Positions 12,597-24,720 of a stretch of 64,000 nucleotides of DNA are shown here, one piece after another (within the stretch, counting starts at the first letter, position 1; each line of letters begins with the position of its first letter). Origin of the DNA: Ulota crispa (Eukaryota; Streptophyta; Bryopsida; Orthotrichales; Orthotrichaceae); contig OY987252.1 in the NCBI GenBank assembly GCA_963920765.1, positions 1,774,466 to 1,838,465 on the forward strand, in the 5' to 3' direction. The notes beneath the pieces were generated by a model. That model was not told the origin of the DNA and did no database searches. It saw only the letters and a list, made by a program, of their open reading frames with translations. The translations under genes and the position numbers were made by a program.

Positions 12597-13089
12597 CTAA
12601 GGGCCGATTGATGTGTTTGTGGTTGATTTTGACTCTTTTTAGTTTGTAGAGAGAGCATGTTAAGGAATTTGATGACGTGGCAAAGAGGATGGATCTAGGG
12701 AATTGGAAAGTGAAGAGTTTAGGACAATAATCAGGCCAATCTAAGGTGGCATGTGGCTAGAGGGTTGAAAAAACTAAAAGAATACCGGCTTAAAATACAT
12801 CAATATATGCAAAATGATGGTCATAACAACTAAAGAGTGAGCATAATTCATGATGCATAACACTAAACCCTGCAAGATACTTCCATTTGTACGGTCAAAT
12901 TTTTTGTTGACATCTATATTCAAAAGCTTGAAAATTCCCCCAAATGGCCATACAAAGGATTGCCCACCCTCCAAATCAACCATGGTCCATAAAGGGTTAA
13001 TGGATGGAATTGTCCATATTCTGAGTAATTCTCACACTTTTGGTTGTTGAATTTGAATACACCCTCCATTCTCTCTAACTTGGGCGCAC
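12597..13089. other. Spacer between the monomer array and the DWCHIDKLF copy A region
   Basis: Small open frames occur on both strands, none with a recognisable motif. It begins with AACCCTCTAAGGGCC directly after the last monomer. Confidence 0.4.
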
Positions 13090-13345
13090 AAAGACTTGCG
13101 ATCACATGGGCTTTGTGCACGCGTCTTGAGCGACCGCCAGTTGGCAACATTTGTAGACACGCGCCATGCAATTGCTGGTCCGGGCCAACTTTGGCCTTTT
13201 GGCACATGCTGATGGACCCAGCTCTCCCTACAACCCATGGTTGCCCTTGCAACTTGCACAAGCCCCTGCAACCGTGATGCTATGGTTGACCGGCAGTCTT
13301 CCAACCCGCACTCATCCTAGGGCAACCACAAGTATATCAAGGTTG
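13090..13345. repeat. GTTGCCC-rich GC-rich block upstream of DWCHIDKLF copy A
   Basis: This is a GC-rich patch in AT-rich DNA with many TTGCCC, GGGCAAC and TTGCAAC words, for example GGTTGCCCTTGCAACTTGC near 13,240. Similar patches lie at 21,440-21,740, 41,400-41,640 and 56,210-56,560. Three of the four sit 180-360 bases upstream of a member of the DWCHIDKLF family, which suggests a shared 5' region. Confidence 0.5.
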
Positions 13346-13544
13346 CCTGCCCTCCTCCAGCACACTTCCCGCACTACGCATCAGCTTCCAAATGCCACGA
13401 AGCTTCTGGATGCGTGCACATGTGCAAGGAGTATAGCTTAGTGGCAAAGTATTGCCAAATTTTTTAGTGACTTGTTTTTTCCAATGCAAAATTACTTTGC
13501 ATTCAAGAAATATCCTTCAGGTTTGATTTGCAAAAGGGACAAAG

Positions 13545-15005
13545 ATGGATCCCAACTTGAAGAAGAGGAAACCAAAAGGAGATCATCACCATAGGCAACA
13601 AAAAGTTCTTACAGACCCATCGATGGTCGCATTCCCAGGTTGGCACAACATTGAAGGAGTTTGGACATTGACAATTATCAAGGACTTTGTTGGATGGTGC
13701 CATATCAACAAGTTTTTTCCTTACCATCGACACAAGGTTAATTTGAAACATAACTATGCAAACCTGCATTACCGCAGAGGCAATGCGTTTGTGTGACGAT
13801 GTGTTGAGGTGTATAGAGTGCTCTATAGTATGCATAAAATTCCACAAAGTGAAGTTGAGTTGAGCATATGTCAAATGGTGTACGCAGAAATCATACTAAA
13901 CCAAACAGTGGATTGGAGAACCATGAAGGCATCAAAGAAAATTATAGTGTCAAGAACTCTAGACATACCACATGTAGTTATTTCAAGCAATCCACGTGAA
14001 GGGTTAGGGCCTCGAAAGTATATCAAAGACATAGTGGCTGATGTTGACTATGAATGGTCAAATTCATCCAACGCAAGCAGCTTGGATGATGATGCTGGTT
14101 TGGAACCCATGGCCAGGACAAAGGAGCCACTAGTGCAGGTGAATACATCTAGAGTACCACAAGTGGAGTCAATAGTGGAGTTGATTACACTTGAAGTACT
14201 ACCACTAGTGGAGTCAATACTGGAGGTGAGTACACTTGTAGTAATACCACAAGTAGAAGCTGTGGGAGGTGGAGAAACCATGTACATGAAGCCAGTGGGA
14301 GAAGTGGAGCAAGTGGAAGGTTGTGAAGAGAATTTGGACAAAGCACATGAAGATGAAGATCCACAAATGCATACGAATGTAGAGAACAAAGTGGAGGACA
14401 ACATTAGATTGCTAAAAATTAATCATCAAAGAGGAGGGAATTATAAAAAAAAATCCTAAAAAGTTTGTTGAAAGAGTTGGAGGATACAAAATGGGAGTGT
14501 AATATTATCCAAGAGTAGATGGGGGTGGGTGTTATGGAGAATGATGTCGCAACTCTTGAAGCACTTATTCAAACAGGAGAAGTTCATTTGGAGGTCCAGT
14601 GTAGGTAGATGAAAGAGTTCAAGAAGTTCTTTGTGAAGTACAATAAGAGTCAACAAGGGGCCTCTAGCTCAAATGCCAACGCACAAGTGGATGAGCCCCT
14701 TCAAAGAATTTTGGATGAGTTCAAGATGGAAGAGAATCGTGCAATGCAAGACATGGATCATGTGGAGGGAGCGCAGGCACATTTAATTAAAATGTTAGAG
14801 ATCAGAGACCTTTCATACATTGACCGGGGTTTGCAGTTGGATGACGCATATACAAGGATGATTGATATACCTCCAGTGGACATAGTAGACTTGAAGGCCA
14901 TGTTGTTTTTTTTGAGGGAGGCTATAGAATAGAAAAATTATGGTATTACTTTTCAAAGGGAATGGGTAGATGCGCTAGAAAAAAGATGGCATTTTAAAGG
15001 GTAGG
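13545..15005 (+). pseudogene. Unknown protein family with DWCHIDKLF motif, copy A
   Basis: The reading starts at ATG 13,545 (MDPNLKKRKPKG). The shared N-terminal domain follows: AFPGWHNIEGVW, then FVGWCHINKFFPYHRHKVNL. After a TGA that would be CGA it continues RCVEVYRVLYS and QMVYAEIILNQTVDWRTMK (13,809-13,930). These blocks align in order and spacing with the copies at 42,002 and 55,938. Next come an acidic segment (SSNASSLDDDAGLEP) and a Val/Glu-rich repeat-like stretch (PQVESIVELITLEVLPLVES) at 14,140-14,260. A putative helical region lies at 14,609-14,932. There are two or three frame breaks. No enzyme motif is seen. The family is not one I recognise; it may be transposon-encoded. Confidence 0.55.
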
Positions 15006-16027
15006 TGCTTACTCTGGATATGACCTAGAAACCATGACAGTGGTACACAGGAATAGGGAGTGGATAAAGAAAATGTAGCAAGGCATAACAAGTAGGATAG
15101 CGCAACATGGATGTTGCATGATATGGAGTACATTTTAGTTTAGAGCTCTATATGTGGTTTTATAAACATAAATATATAAAGAGGATTTTCTACATTGTAA
15201 AGTTTCAATTGGAATTACTTTGAATTTTGTGTTGCTAGTACTTGAATGATTATTTGTTGTATGGGATGCCATCATTGCTATGTTGTGAAGTGGTGATTAC
15301 TTATGATTAATTTCTGAAGGGCCTAGCACTTTTTTCTACCAATATCACCAAGGAATGCCACTTCTAAGAACTTCAATAAATTGGGTTTTTATGTTCTGTT
15401 TATTGGAAATCCAACTAAGGAATCTAACCCCAATCTAGATGAGGTATTTGTGGAAATTTTTTTATTCTACATGGAGATTGGAAAGGAGTGAGATATGGAG
15501 AAGGAAAGCATTTTTTTCTATTGTTTCTATGGTGTTCAATGGTCCCTTAGGGGATATACAAAAAAACATATTATTTTCAAGAATCCATGAAGCCAGTCAT
15601 CCCTTGCGAGGCAACTAGGATTTTGGGCCAGTTCATACAATCTCTGGTTTTTACTATTGTTTTGTTCTATTTCAAGTTTGAAGAATTGCTTGAAACAACA
15701 AGGTGCGTGAGTATAATTGTAATTTTTCATGGCAGTGCTGTAGATCTATTTATATAAAACAAAGGACCCTAAAAGTGCTCACCAAATATTTATATTTTGA
15801 TATATGCTTAATATTATTGAATAATATTACCCTAATATTAAATTGTGATCCACATCTCTTTAAATAAGTCATGATTACATGAATGAAAATACTTGCTATG
15901 GTAGAGAATACTTTGTAATGAATAAATTATGGTACGTTACTCATATAAGTAAATAGCGCAAGAATTTGGAGATGCACCTTACATTTCCTAGAATGTCATA
16001 CCTTCATTTTTATGCCTAAAGTAGAAC
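15006..16027. other. AT-rich non-coding stretch
   Basis: The last part of the copy A gene fades out here. Only short open frames remain and no repeat stands out before the fold-back at 16,028. Confidence 0.4.
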
Positions 16028-16240
16028 CTCCCTAAACTAATATGGTTGAGATTCCAAAAATTTGATTAGTTTAAATTATTAGTCAATTTTGTGAAAGTGA
16101 AAATGAGGTTACCTTGAAGTTAGTGCCAAGATAGCTTTATAGGTAGCTTGGGTGTTTTATATTATGACCTTAACATTGAGATTTATGTTAAACATTAGTT
16201 TATAGAGCATATTAGTTTAGAGAGGTATTAGTTTAGGGAG
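16028..16240. repeat. Fold-back repeat, MITE-like
   Basis: CTCCCTAAACTAATA at 16,028-16,042 is answered by its exact reverse complement TATTAGTTTAGGGAG at 16,226-16,240, with a second near-copy (TATTAGTTTAGAGAG) just inside. The 213-bp span has no coding capacity. The CTCCCT start recalls Stowaway-type elements, but the target duplication is not clear. Confidence 0.55.
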
Positions 16241-16410
16241 ATTATGCTATAGTATTTGAATTATCAAAAATACCCCCGATTGTCTTTAGGAATGGTTGTT
16301 TTAGTTCTAGTACTAAAAGACAATAATTTTTTGAGATATATGAAAGAACCCATCAAATTTCTTAAATTATCAAAGCTACTGTTGACAACTTCAACATACT
16401 AGATGTCTTT

Positions 16411-19400
16411 TATGATAGCACAAGAAAGTACTTATCTTCTTGTTGGCATTAAAAACAACTTAAAACACCAAGAAGATGATTTGTTTTTGTTCCATAGAGA
16501 TTCAGTTTGTAGATCCTAAAGATGACTAGAACAAGATGACGAAATCCAATTTATAGTTTGCAAGTAATCACAACACACAGACAAACACACACACACTCAA
16601 GAGAGTATCCAGATATTTCTTCATTGATAGATCTGATTCCTTGATTATAACCTCCTATTTACACCAACAATCCGGACTTCCGGAAGGAGTATCCAATCCT
16701 AGTACCTATTCTAGATCCGGTTACAACATAAAGTACAAAGAACAGAAGTTTAGCCTCTATATCAGAGGGTTCTACAATTTGATTAAGGAAGGCAGCCTAT
16801 GTTCCTACCCTCCAAGAGTTTAGAGTGACTGAAGTATCACTAGACAAACAATCAAGACAAGAGCACAAAGACGAAAGGGTGCAATTACTTCCTCACAGCC
16901 AATTCATAAGGGATCCCAGACTGACAAGTCATGCAAGAAACCCTCACAACCCCAAAGTACTACAATGATAGACTCTCTCCTACTCGGTTTTGGATGCTAA
17001 GATGGTAACTAGATAATTAGTGGATCTCTATTTTGGTGCTCACAATCACTCTCGGTGGTAGTGGAACCTCTGAAGTCATCAATTATTAAACACCAGAATT
17101 GCTATCTAGATCACCCTAGTCTAAAGGTGGTTATTCCTCACGAAAGTATCCGTATCATAAACCCAAACAAACACTATCCTCTAGTACACACAATTTTCAA
17201 ACGACTTTGACTTGCTTTTTGACACCAAATTGGACAAGATCCAGGGGTTACTTCAATCCCAATTCCCTAGCACTCACATTCTCATGCACAAAACACCAAG
17301 TGATCAATTCAGAGTTCTAGGATAAGAAACTTTGCTTGCATTAAGGAGAATCAAAAATATAAAATCACTTGAGGCAACTAGGTTCAGGGCTGACTCTAAT
17401 AGCTAATTATGAAGAATACCCAAAAAGGTACTCTTCCAATTTGCTACTTAATAGGAAATGACACATTCCATTTCCTGATCTAAAAAGTGGTGGTTCTCCT
17501 CTATCTCGCAAAGTTCAAGAGATAACGGATCTCAAATCCTGAAATTTTGGATGTAGGCGTCTAGGTTCATCTCATCAGGAAGCAACTATTTCTAGTTTCC
17601 TGAAGTAAATAAACTTTATTTTATTTATCCTAGTACTATTGTTATTACTACTACAGCATTACTAGGCGTCCTTCTTTTTCTTCAAAGCAATGGCCACCCC
17701 TTTCTGGGTCAGTCGCTTCTTACCAGATGGCGCTCAAGTTCCCTTCATTGTCTTCCCTTTCTACTAACAGGGCTTCTTCTTCCCTGTTTATGACAGGGCC
17801 ATTGCTTTAGGATTGAAATCTTCGGATTCTTCTCGCGACTCTCTGGAATCACTATCGCTTTCCGTGCTGAAGGCGGATGGCTTGTCATCTAGTTTGATTG
17901 GAACCGGTGAAGTCGACTCCCTTTGGCGCTTTTCCGTGGTTTTCCTCTTCATTGGGCTTGGTGCTTTTGTTGGGCCTCCACTGTTGGGTGTCACCTTGAA
18001 TTGACATCTGGTCTTAGATTTGGGCGTTGACTCCTCTTCTGCCTGAAGTCCACCTTACAGAGTAGTCAAGTAGAACGTGGAGTTCTAACCTCCTCGGCTT
18101 CTGCTTGTTTCGGGGGACAAGGTGACAAATGTAGAGTTCTCTTGATAGGGTAAGCTCCTTTAGCTCTTCTAGATACTTCCCCTCCTTCTAATTTTGGGGG
18201 CCATTTAGGATGTCCTTCATCTACTGCAAAACCAACTCCATCCTCTCTACGTACTCCTCTAAGATCCCGTCTAGCTTAGGCACCAGCTGCGATCCTTCCT
18301 TCAGGATTTCAGCATCAAACAATCTGGCTTTATTTACCACGTCACTTGGAATTATTACAAAATTCCGGAGACTGGTAATGTCACAAAATGCCTTGTTGTC
18401 CAGCTTGGTCTCCTCTGCGTCTTGCCTCAATTGGGCCCGAAGGTTAATAACCTATCCGGATAACCTCCTAATCTCCACGTCACTTGTCATCTTGATTTAG
18501 CAAAGAGTCTTTACCTTATCAAATATTTCATAAAGGTGAAAGACATCTACCAACACACATAGCCTACCGAGTATTTCCTGGTTAGACATAACCTTCAACT
18601 AGATCACTTCCAATTGAGTCATAACCTTGGCAAAGGGTCGGGTCCCCCTGGAAGTCCTCATGTCCAATCTATTTGGCGCTCCAGTTTCCTCAACCGACTC
18701 CTTACATTTTCCCTTGGCTTCCCCCTTTTTCTCCTAATTGGAAACCTCTTCTTTCTTCTCTTCCTTCTTCTCTTCCTTCTTCTCTTCCTTCACTTCCTCC
18801 TTTGATTCCTCTTTTGGTTCTGCCTCCGGAACAAGATCATGCTTTAGTATTATTAGGGCTAACCTATAGGCTACCCTCTTGTTCTTGGCTAGTAAGTCCA
18901 ATGAGTGATATAGGTGGTACAGAAAGGGGCTAAGTCCAGAGGCTTTAGTATTCCCTAATGTTCTAATCATCTTCAACACATGATCTTGGATCACTATATC
19001 CCAACTCATTGGTCTGTCCCGCAATAATGATCTGTAGATGGTAATGGCAAGGGTAAACGTCAAATATGCAGGTCATTCTAGGAGTAGAATGGGAAATAGA
19101 AACTCAAGCAATCTCCTCTTGCGGGGAATCTTACATTCCGCCACCAAATAACCATTCTATGAGTGAAGTCCGGTGATAAATTTACTTGAACAGAACTAGT
19201 TGTTTTGGGATGCCAACCCCTCTCTGATGGGATCAAAATGGTAAACTGCAAACTAGTCTTCCTTTGTCCTTAAACCCGGTTGAGCTTGCTTTGTGCAATT
19301 CCATTGGCTCCGCATCTCCTCCAACACTTCTCGGACCATATCCTTGTCCTTTAGACTCCATGGCATCCCCAGTAATCCTTGACAACCCATCTGTTGCAAA

Positions 19401-20082
19401 TCATCTTCCAACATCTGTTGCTTACTGGGCTCCTTGGGTATGCTTGGGGTCACAAATTGGAGGGTTATATGAGGCAATTCCTTCTCTTTTCCCATGGTTC
19501 TAGTAGTGCTACAATCTAGAAGCTATAGAAAACTAGTACAATCCCGTAACTAATCTTTGACAGCACTCAAACTCTCTCAGTCACTATCCAGAGGTAAGAG
19601 AAAGAAAATGAGGGCAAGAAGGTAAGTGAGGAAACAATTTATCCTTCCCTCCTAATTCCAATTCCGGCGGTTGGTTAGATTATTGCAACTGTTGGGATGT
19701 GATAATTAGGAATTTAAACATCATATCCCTAACTGTTGTCAGGGATGTGGCTGCAACCGTTGGTGTACTGGGCCGATCCTAATACTAAGGCCGGTACGGT
19801 TTCTATGAGCTCTTGGGCTGCTCCAGTACCATTGCCGCTATTGAAAATACTTGAGTCCGAATTCAGAGATGAATTCCAGACTTCTATCCAAAATAAAGGG
19901 TGACCCATAATGTCCCTGCTTAATAGGTTTTAACTAGTCCCGGATTACTATGGTATACCAAACCTTTGTTTCAGCTATTCTCTTGTTTTTGGTTAAGAAA
20001 ACTAGAAGTTTTGGGCTGGAAAGGAGTAGTTTATCTGGATTTTTTAAAAATATGTATGTTTAGTAAATTTTGGATTGTCACA
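16411..20082 (-). mobile_element. 3.67-kb TG...CA element, copy B (LTR-like, non-autonomous)
   Basis: In its own orientation it starts TGTGACAATCC (ending at 20,082 on the plus strand) and ends GTGCTATCATA (16,411). It is flanked by an exact 5-bp duplication, TCTTT at 16,406-16,410 and at 20,083-20,087. Full-length similarity to copies A and C runs from end to end, including the long tail after the gene that ends AAGTACTTTCTTGTGCTATC. It encodes one decayed protein (17,662-19,495) and shows no RT, integrase or internal direct repeat. Confidence 0.8.
17662..19495 (-). pseudogene. About 600-residue protein of the TG...CA element, copy B, decayed
   Basis: This copy preserves the N terminus best: from ATG at 19,495 it reads MGKEKELPHITLQFVTP and stays open for 80 codons. 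After a frame break, 18,734-19,063 reads TLAITIYRSLLRDRPMSWDI, then ASGLSPFLYHLYHSLDLL, then a run of KEEKKEE repeats (the DNA is a 12-base TTCTTCTCTTCC-type repeat at 18,752-18,790). A predicted coiled coil with LRQDAEETKLDNKAFCDI lies at 18,221-18,430, and a Ser/Asp-rich segment lies at 17,788-17,994. The end is basic before TAG (CTA at 17,662-17,664). Several stops fall at CAG or TGG positions of the other copies. Function unknown. Confidence 0.6.
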
Positions 20083-21439
20083 TCTTTTTCATAATCTTTG
20101 TACATACTTGGCTAATTGTAGGAACTCTTGACATTCAATATGAATTGAATGCAACTAAAATATTGCAAGGAAGCACTTTTAGCCACATCAAAAAGTTTGC
20201 ATGTGTGTGTCCTGTAGTAAAGGTAATTATATTGATTACATAGTAAATTTGTTACCACTCTGATATTTAGTAATTAATTTGGAAGAAGGGGCAAAAAACC
20301 AAAAAGAGAAAAGAGTGTGTTTTGAAAGATAAGATGGGATACAACATTGGACATTTCTCACATACATTATGGCATTCTGGTTAATTTTAAGCATGTAGGA
20401 GATTCTCTTGTATTTTTAAATAGCTAAGCGGTAATTTTGATAATTTCCTTTAAATCAATATCTATCAATATGAGGATAAGCTTGATTTTGTAAAAGTAAA
20501 GGTAGGAGCTAAGAGAATTGTATAAGTAAATTAAATTGTGGTAACATTTGCATTGAACTCAAAGATTTATGGGAATTTGATCATTTTCAAAATATTTATT
20601 AGAAGGAATTATGTGCATGTAGATGTATGTTATAAATTGTAATGTCATGAAATGGAATCTCAATAATACATCATCAATGATTTGTAGTCAACTTTCATAT
20701 GAAAGCATAATATTCATTCTAACAATTGAATCAAAGGAAAAGTGTTTGTATTTAGTAACAATAATGTGGTTTTGGTGGTTGTGATTGTTTTAACATTACA
20801 TATAAACAACTTCAAATTATTATTTTTTCTTTTTCATGGTGTATAAACTTGTTAGTTTGGAACTTTGTGGTGGGGACTGTAAAAATAGGGAATTTAAACT
20901 TAGCATATGCCCAGAGCATGTGGTACAAGTAGTCAAATCTTGTGATATGGAGGCCCAGAGCAGAGTCATTTTTTTGGTTTTCTCACCAATGGTTAGGTGA
21001 CAACTTTTGAAAATGGGTTTTAGCTTGCTGGTTTTGTCCCTATTTTTGGTTGGAGTTGATGATGGGCCCAACTCATGGATTTTTGGAGCATCATGGGATG
21101 ATTTCTATAGGTAAAAAACATTCATTGGTCATATTCTAAAAACATCCTTATAACCATTGCCACTACTTAAGTATTGTATTGAATTGGATTAGGCAACACC
21201 TCAAAAAAATTAAAACACTTGAATAATTTTGAAATGATGGCATCAATTTCAATTTGAAAAGGATTTTATGAAAGCCTAGGCAGCACACGATTTTCATTAT
21301 TGCAATTTGGCATTTTTGGAAAAAATTTGTCCTTTCTTTCTTATAGGCTTGAGCTTGTCTTTTATTTTTAAGGCAATTGGACCTTCAATCTCCCAAAAAA
21401 AAACACTAGCCTAGAGGTGGGGCCAGATTTAGAGGACTA
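20083..21439. other. AT-rich non-coding stretch
   Basis: Only isolated short frames are present, for example 83 codons on the minus strand at 20,820-21,071 that look Ser/Thr/Lys-rich and unrecognisable. No repeat or RNA gene is visible. Confidence 0.4.
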
Positions 21440-21740
21440 GAGATGAACGTCTTTGTACCTGCGGTTGCCCCCGTCATACTTACAATCGCCCTTTGAGTAT
21501 GTGCGCTTGCACCTGGGCAACCTACGGTAACTGCTATAGAACCTGCCGTTGCTCATGCAAGACTAGCAATTGCCCTCTATGCACCTGCACTTGCCTTCCT
21601 TGAAGCCACAGTTGCCATTGTTGTATTTGCCCTCAAAGTTGCCCTTGGAAGACCAGAAATTGCCCTTTTGAATATCAAAAGTGGCCCTCAAAAGACCCAA
21701 AGTTGCCCTTCTTGGACCCGCGGTTGCCACATTGTACTTG
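21440..21740. repeat. GTTGCCC-rich block without an adjacent gene
   Basis: About twenty TTGCCC or related words occur in 300 bases, such as CTGCGGTTGCCCCCGTC near 21,460 and CCCAAAGTTGCCCTTC near 21,695. It is the clearest case of the block type seen upstream of the three DWCHIDKLF genes, yet no such gene is readable here. It may be the remnant of a fourth copy. Confidence 0.5.
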
Positions 21741-22028
21741 TTTTAGGAGAAGGGATGTGACATAGTTGTAGATGACGTCAAATCCATTAAGCTGAAGTTG
21801 CTCAGTGGGTGATGTGAGTTCCAAATTCAACACCAGAAGTCCTGAATTTATTTTTTGTTTTAATTAGCTTTGAAATTACATTAATATAAGTGGAATAGCC
21901 ATTTATGTTGATTTAGAATAGTTAGACCAAATGGTTAGTGGTACGCTATTTATCCCCTCCATTTGGTAAGACATTAGGAGTGATTTAGTGAGATTTAGTA
22001 GTTTTTAGTGAGTTTGAGCAATACGCCT

Positions 22029-22158
22029 ACATGGGGCTTGGGATTCCCTCCAAAAGTCCCCACTAGCCTAATAAGAGAGGATTTATTTAGGATTTGTTAC
22101 ATGGAGCTTTGGATCCTCTCCAAAAGTCTCCACTAGCCTAATTAGAGAAGTTTAGTCT
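22029..22158 (+). repeat. Tandem duplication, 70-bp unit
   Basis: ACATGGGGCTTGGGATTCC...CCACTAGCCTAATAAGAGA at 22,029 is repeated with a few changes at 22,099 (ACATGGAGCTTTGGATCC...CCACTAGCCTAATTAGAGA). Confidence 0.75.
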
Positions 22159-22870
22159 AGGGAATGCTCATACACCATGGCCAAGGGCTACATCACTAGC
22201 TTACAACTCAACAACCAACAACAACAACATTTGATGCGTCTATACCCAAAGTCCCCCATAACCTTTGCTCCACAGATAGCGTGATTCCAAGCAGTCAACC
22301 CCTTTAGGTTATCAGTCAACCCCGGTCAAAGGAGGTTGACAAAGGGCAATAAAATGTCATTAAAATTCATGGAAGAGTTTCTCAAGGATTTAAGACAATC
22401 CCTTAAGTTTCAAGTCATTTTGATAGCGGCAAGGCCTCAAACAACTCCATCTAGCTTATTTCAAGAACACGTGCAACATCCAATCTCAATACCTTATCCA
22501 TTTGGAGCCCAATTGACAGAAGCAAGGAGTGTTTCCTAGCTCCCCCAACAACTTTGGAAGACCTCGTGAAGTCAATTTCTCATTTTTGAATGAATTCCCA
22601 CTTTTGGGTTTTTCATCCATCCACTTCTAACCATTCATTCAAGATTCTTGACGCCTTGTAGCTTGGAATTGGGAGTGTAAACAACCAAAACTGGCTATTT
22701 TGGATCCACGGGATCCAATGCCACCATTTGTTTGTTGTTTGGAGCTATGCTCCAAAAGTTATGACAAATATATCCAAATTTCATCCATTTTGAGTTTTTC
22801 TTAGATTTTAGGTAGATATCAAAGATCTGTGGATCTCCTAGATAAAGGGCCAAGGTGTCCTCCCCTAAAT
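22159..22870. other. Non-coding stretch, possible start of an LTR
   Basis: A 67-codon frame at 22,336-22,539 is not recognisable. Near 22,675 the sequence TGTAAACAACC could be the TG start of an LTR whose promoter is at 22,872, but no matching partner LTR is seen in the window. Confidence 0.3.
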
Positions 22871-22871
22871 G

Positions 22872-22878
22872 TATAAAA
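22872..22878 (+). promoter_or_regulatory. TATA box of a probable LTR-type promoter
   Basis: TATAAAA lies in the context ATGTATAAAAGGAGGCCCA, with a purine-rich stretch just after it and a CATCATCAATTCC start-like region about 35 bases downstream. This arrangement is common in plant LTRs. No gene is readable immediately downstream, so the assignment is tentative. Confidence 0.4.
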
Positions 22879-23274
22879 GGAGGCCCACCTCCTCCCAAAC
22901 CATTACTTTTCATCATCAATTCCCTTTGTTTAGACCATTTGGACCCATCACTCATCACTTGTACCTTTCCTTGTAGCCCCACACTAAGCACTTGCCCATC
23001 ACCCTTGTTCTTGAGCCCTTTAGTGCCCCTACTTTAGAGTCCCCTTCCTTCCATGCCAAGAGTTAGAGCCTTGAAAGAGAGGTGTTAGTACTTCCAAGCA
23101 ATTGGGAACATTTAGCACATAGTCTTTTCTTCTTGTCATACTAACTCCTAGGAAGTTGGATTATGACATGGCAATGCCGCTCTTCCAAACTTCCTAGAAG
23201 TCCTAGTTAGAATTGTGGTCATGAGTGGTTATCAAAGTCTCATAGTTAGAATAGGTCCGCTTGTTTAGCAATTT

Positions 23275-24720
23275 CCATTAGTGCAGCCAATAGTAATTCT
23301 CCTCAATCTTCCCTCCAAGAGCCTAGTTAGTAGCATTTCCCATTAGTCTCTCCTTCAAGAGCTGAGCTAGTAGCAATTCTCTTCAATCTCCCCTCTGAGA
23401 GCCCAGCAATAGTAATTCCCATCGAATCCCACTCTCTCTTAAGCCTACATTCACCCTCACAACCATGGAGAGCCCAGCACTAGCAATTCCCATTAGTTCC
23501 CCCTCTCTCTTGAGCCTCCATCCGTCCTCACATCCACCAAGAGCTAAGCTAGTAGCAATTCCCATCAATCTCCCCTTCAGGAGCTAAGCTAGTAGCAATT
23601 CTCTTCAATCTTCCCTCAGAGAGCCCAGCCAATAGTAGTTCTCATCAATCTCAACTCTCTCAAGCCTACATTTACCCTTGCAGCCTCTCTAGAGCTGAGC
23701 TAGTATCAATTCCCATCAATCTCCCCTTTGAGAGGCTCAGCTAGTAGCATACTTATCAATCCCTCAACTCTTGAGAGCCCAATCACCACGCTCTCACTAG
23801 TTCCCCTGCCAAGGGCTCATCAGTGGCAATTCTCATCAATCCCCCTCTCTCTTGAGCTTTGCATTCACCCTCACAGCTTCTTGAAAGCCCAGTCATAGCA
23901 GTCTCATCAATCCCTACTTCTCTCAAGCCTACATTCATCCTCATAGCCCTCAAGAGCTGAGCTAGTAGAAATTCTCATTAGTCTCCCCACAGAGAACCAA
24001 GCTAGTAGCAATTCCCTTCAGATACCCTCCAAAAGCCGAGCTAGTAGCCATCCTTGTCAGTCCCCTCTTGGAGAACCAAGCTAGTCAATTCCCATCAAAT
24101 CCCCACCACTCTCAAGCCCTGCATCCATCCTCCGAGCCACTCCAAGAGCTCGATCATCCTCACAGCCTCTCAAGCACTCCAGCAGTAGCAAGACCCATCA
24201 ATTTCGCTCTCTCCAGCCCTATCTTCATCCTCATAGCCTCTCAAGCAACCTAGTAGTAGTAAGACCCATCAATATCCCTCTCTTGAGCCTGTAGTCACCT
24301 TCAAGGCCCTCCAAAAGCTAGCTGGTAGCAAGACCCATCAATTCCTCCCCTCTCGAGCCTTGTATTCACCCTTACAACCTCTCGAGCTCCCCAGTAGCAG
24401 CAAGACCCATTAATTATCCTCTCTCGAATGTGCATTCATCATCACAACCCCCAAGAGCTAGCTAGCCGCAAGACCCATCAATTTGGCCCACTCTAGCCTT
24501 GTATCCATCCTCATAGCCTCTCAAAGCACCCCAGCAATAGCAAAGCCCATCAATTTTCCTGTCTTGAACCTACATTCATCCTCCCAGTCCTCGAGAGCTA
24601 GTTAGTAGCAAGATCCATCAATTTTCCCTCTCAAGCCTGTAGTCATCCTCACATGCCTTGAGCAACTAGCAGTAGCAATTCCCATCAACCTCCACCCTTG
24701 AGCTTGCATTTGCCTTCATG
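23275..24720 (+). repeat. Degenerate minisatellite, 40- and 71-bp units
   Basis: The phrase GAGCTAGCTAGTAGCAATTC, followed by CCATCAATCTCCCCTCT, recurs some twenty-five times. Plain 40-bp units alternate with longer ones that include CTCTCAAGCCT.CATTCATCCTCACAGCC. The units are diverged. The array starts about 400 bases after the TATA box at 22,872, so it could be a transcribed leader of an LTR element. Confidence 0.8.

Noticed and set aside
14140-14260. Val/Glu-rich stretch of DWCHIDKLF copy A as a separate repeat protein
   Set aside because: It lies in frame within the copy A gene and only partly repeats, so it is best taken as a low-complexity part of that protein.
23037-24253. Open frames within the minisatellite
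   Set aside because: They follow the repeat unit and change phase between units; no sign of coding selection.
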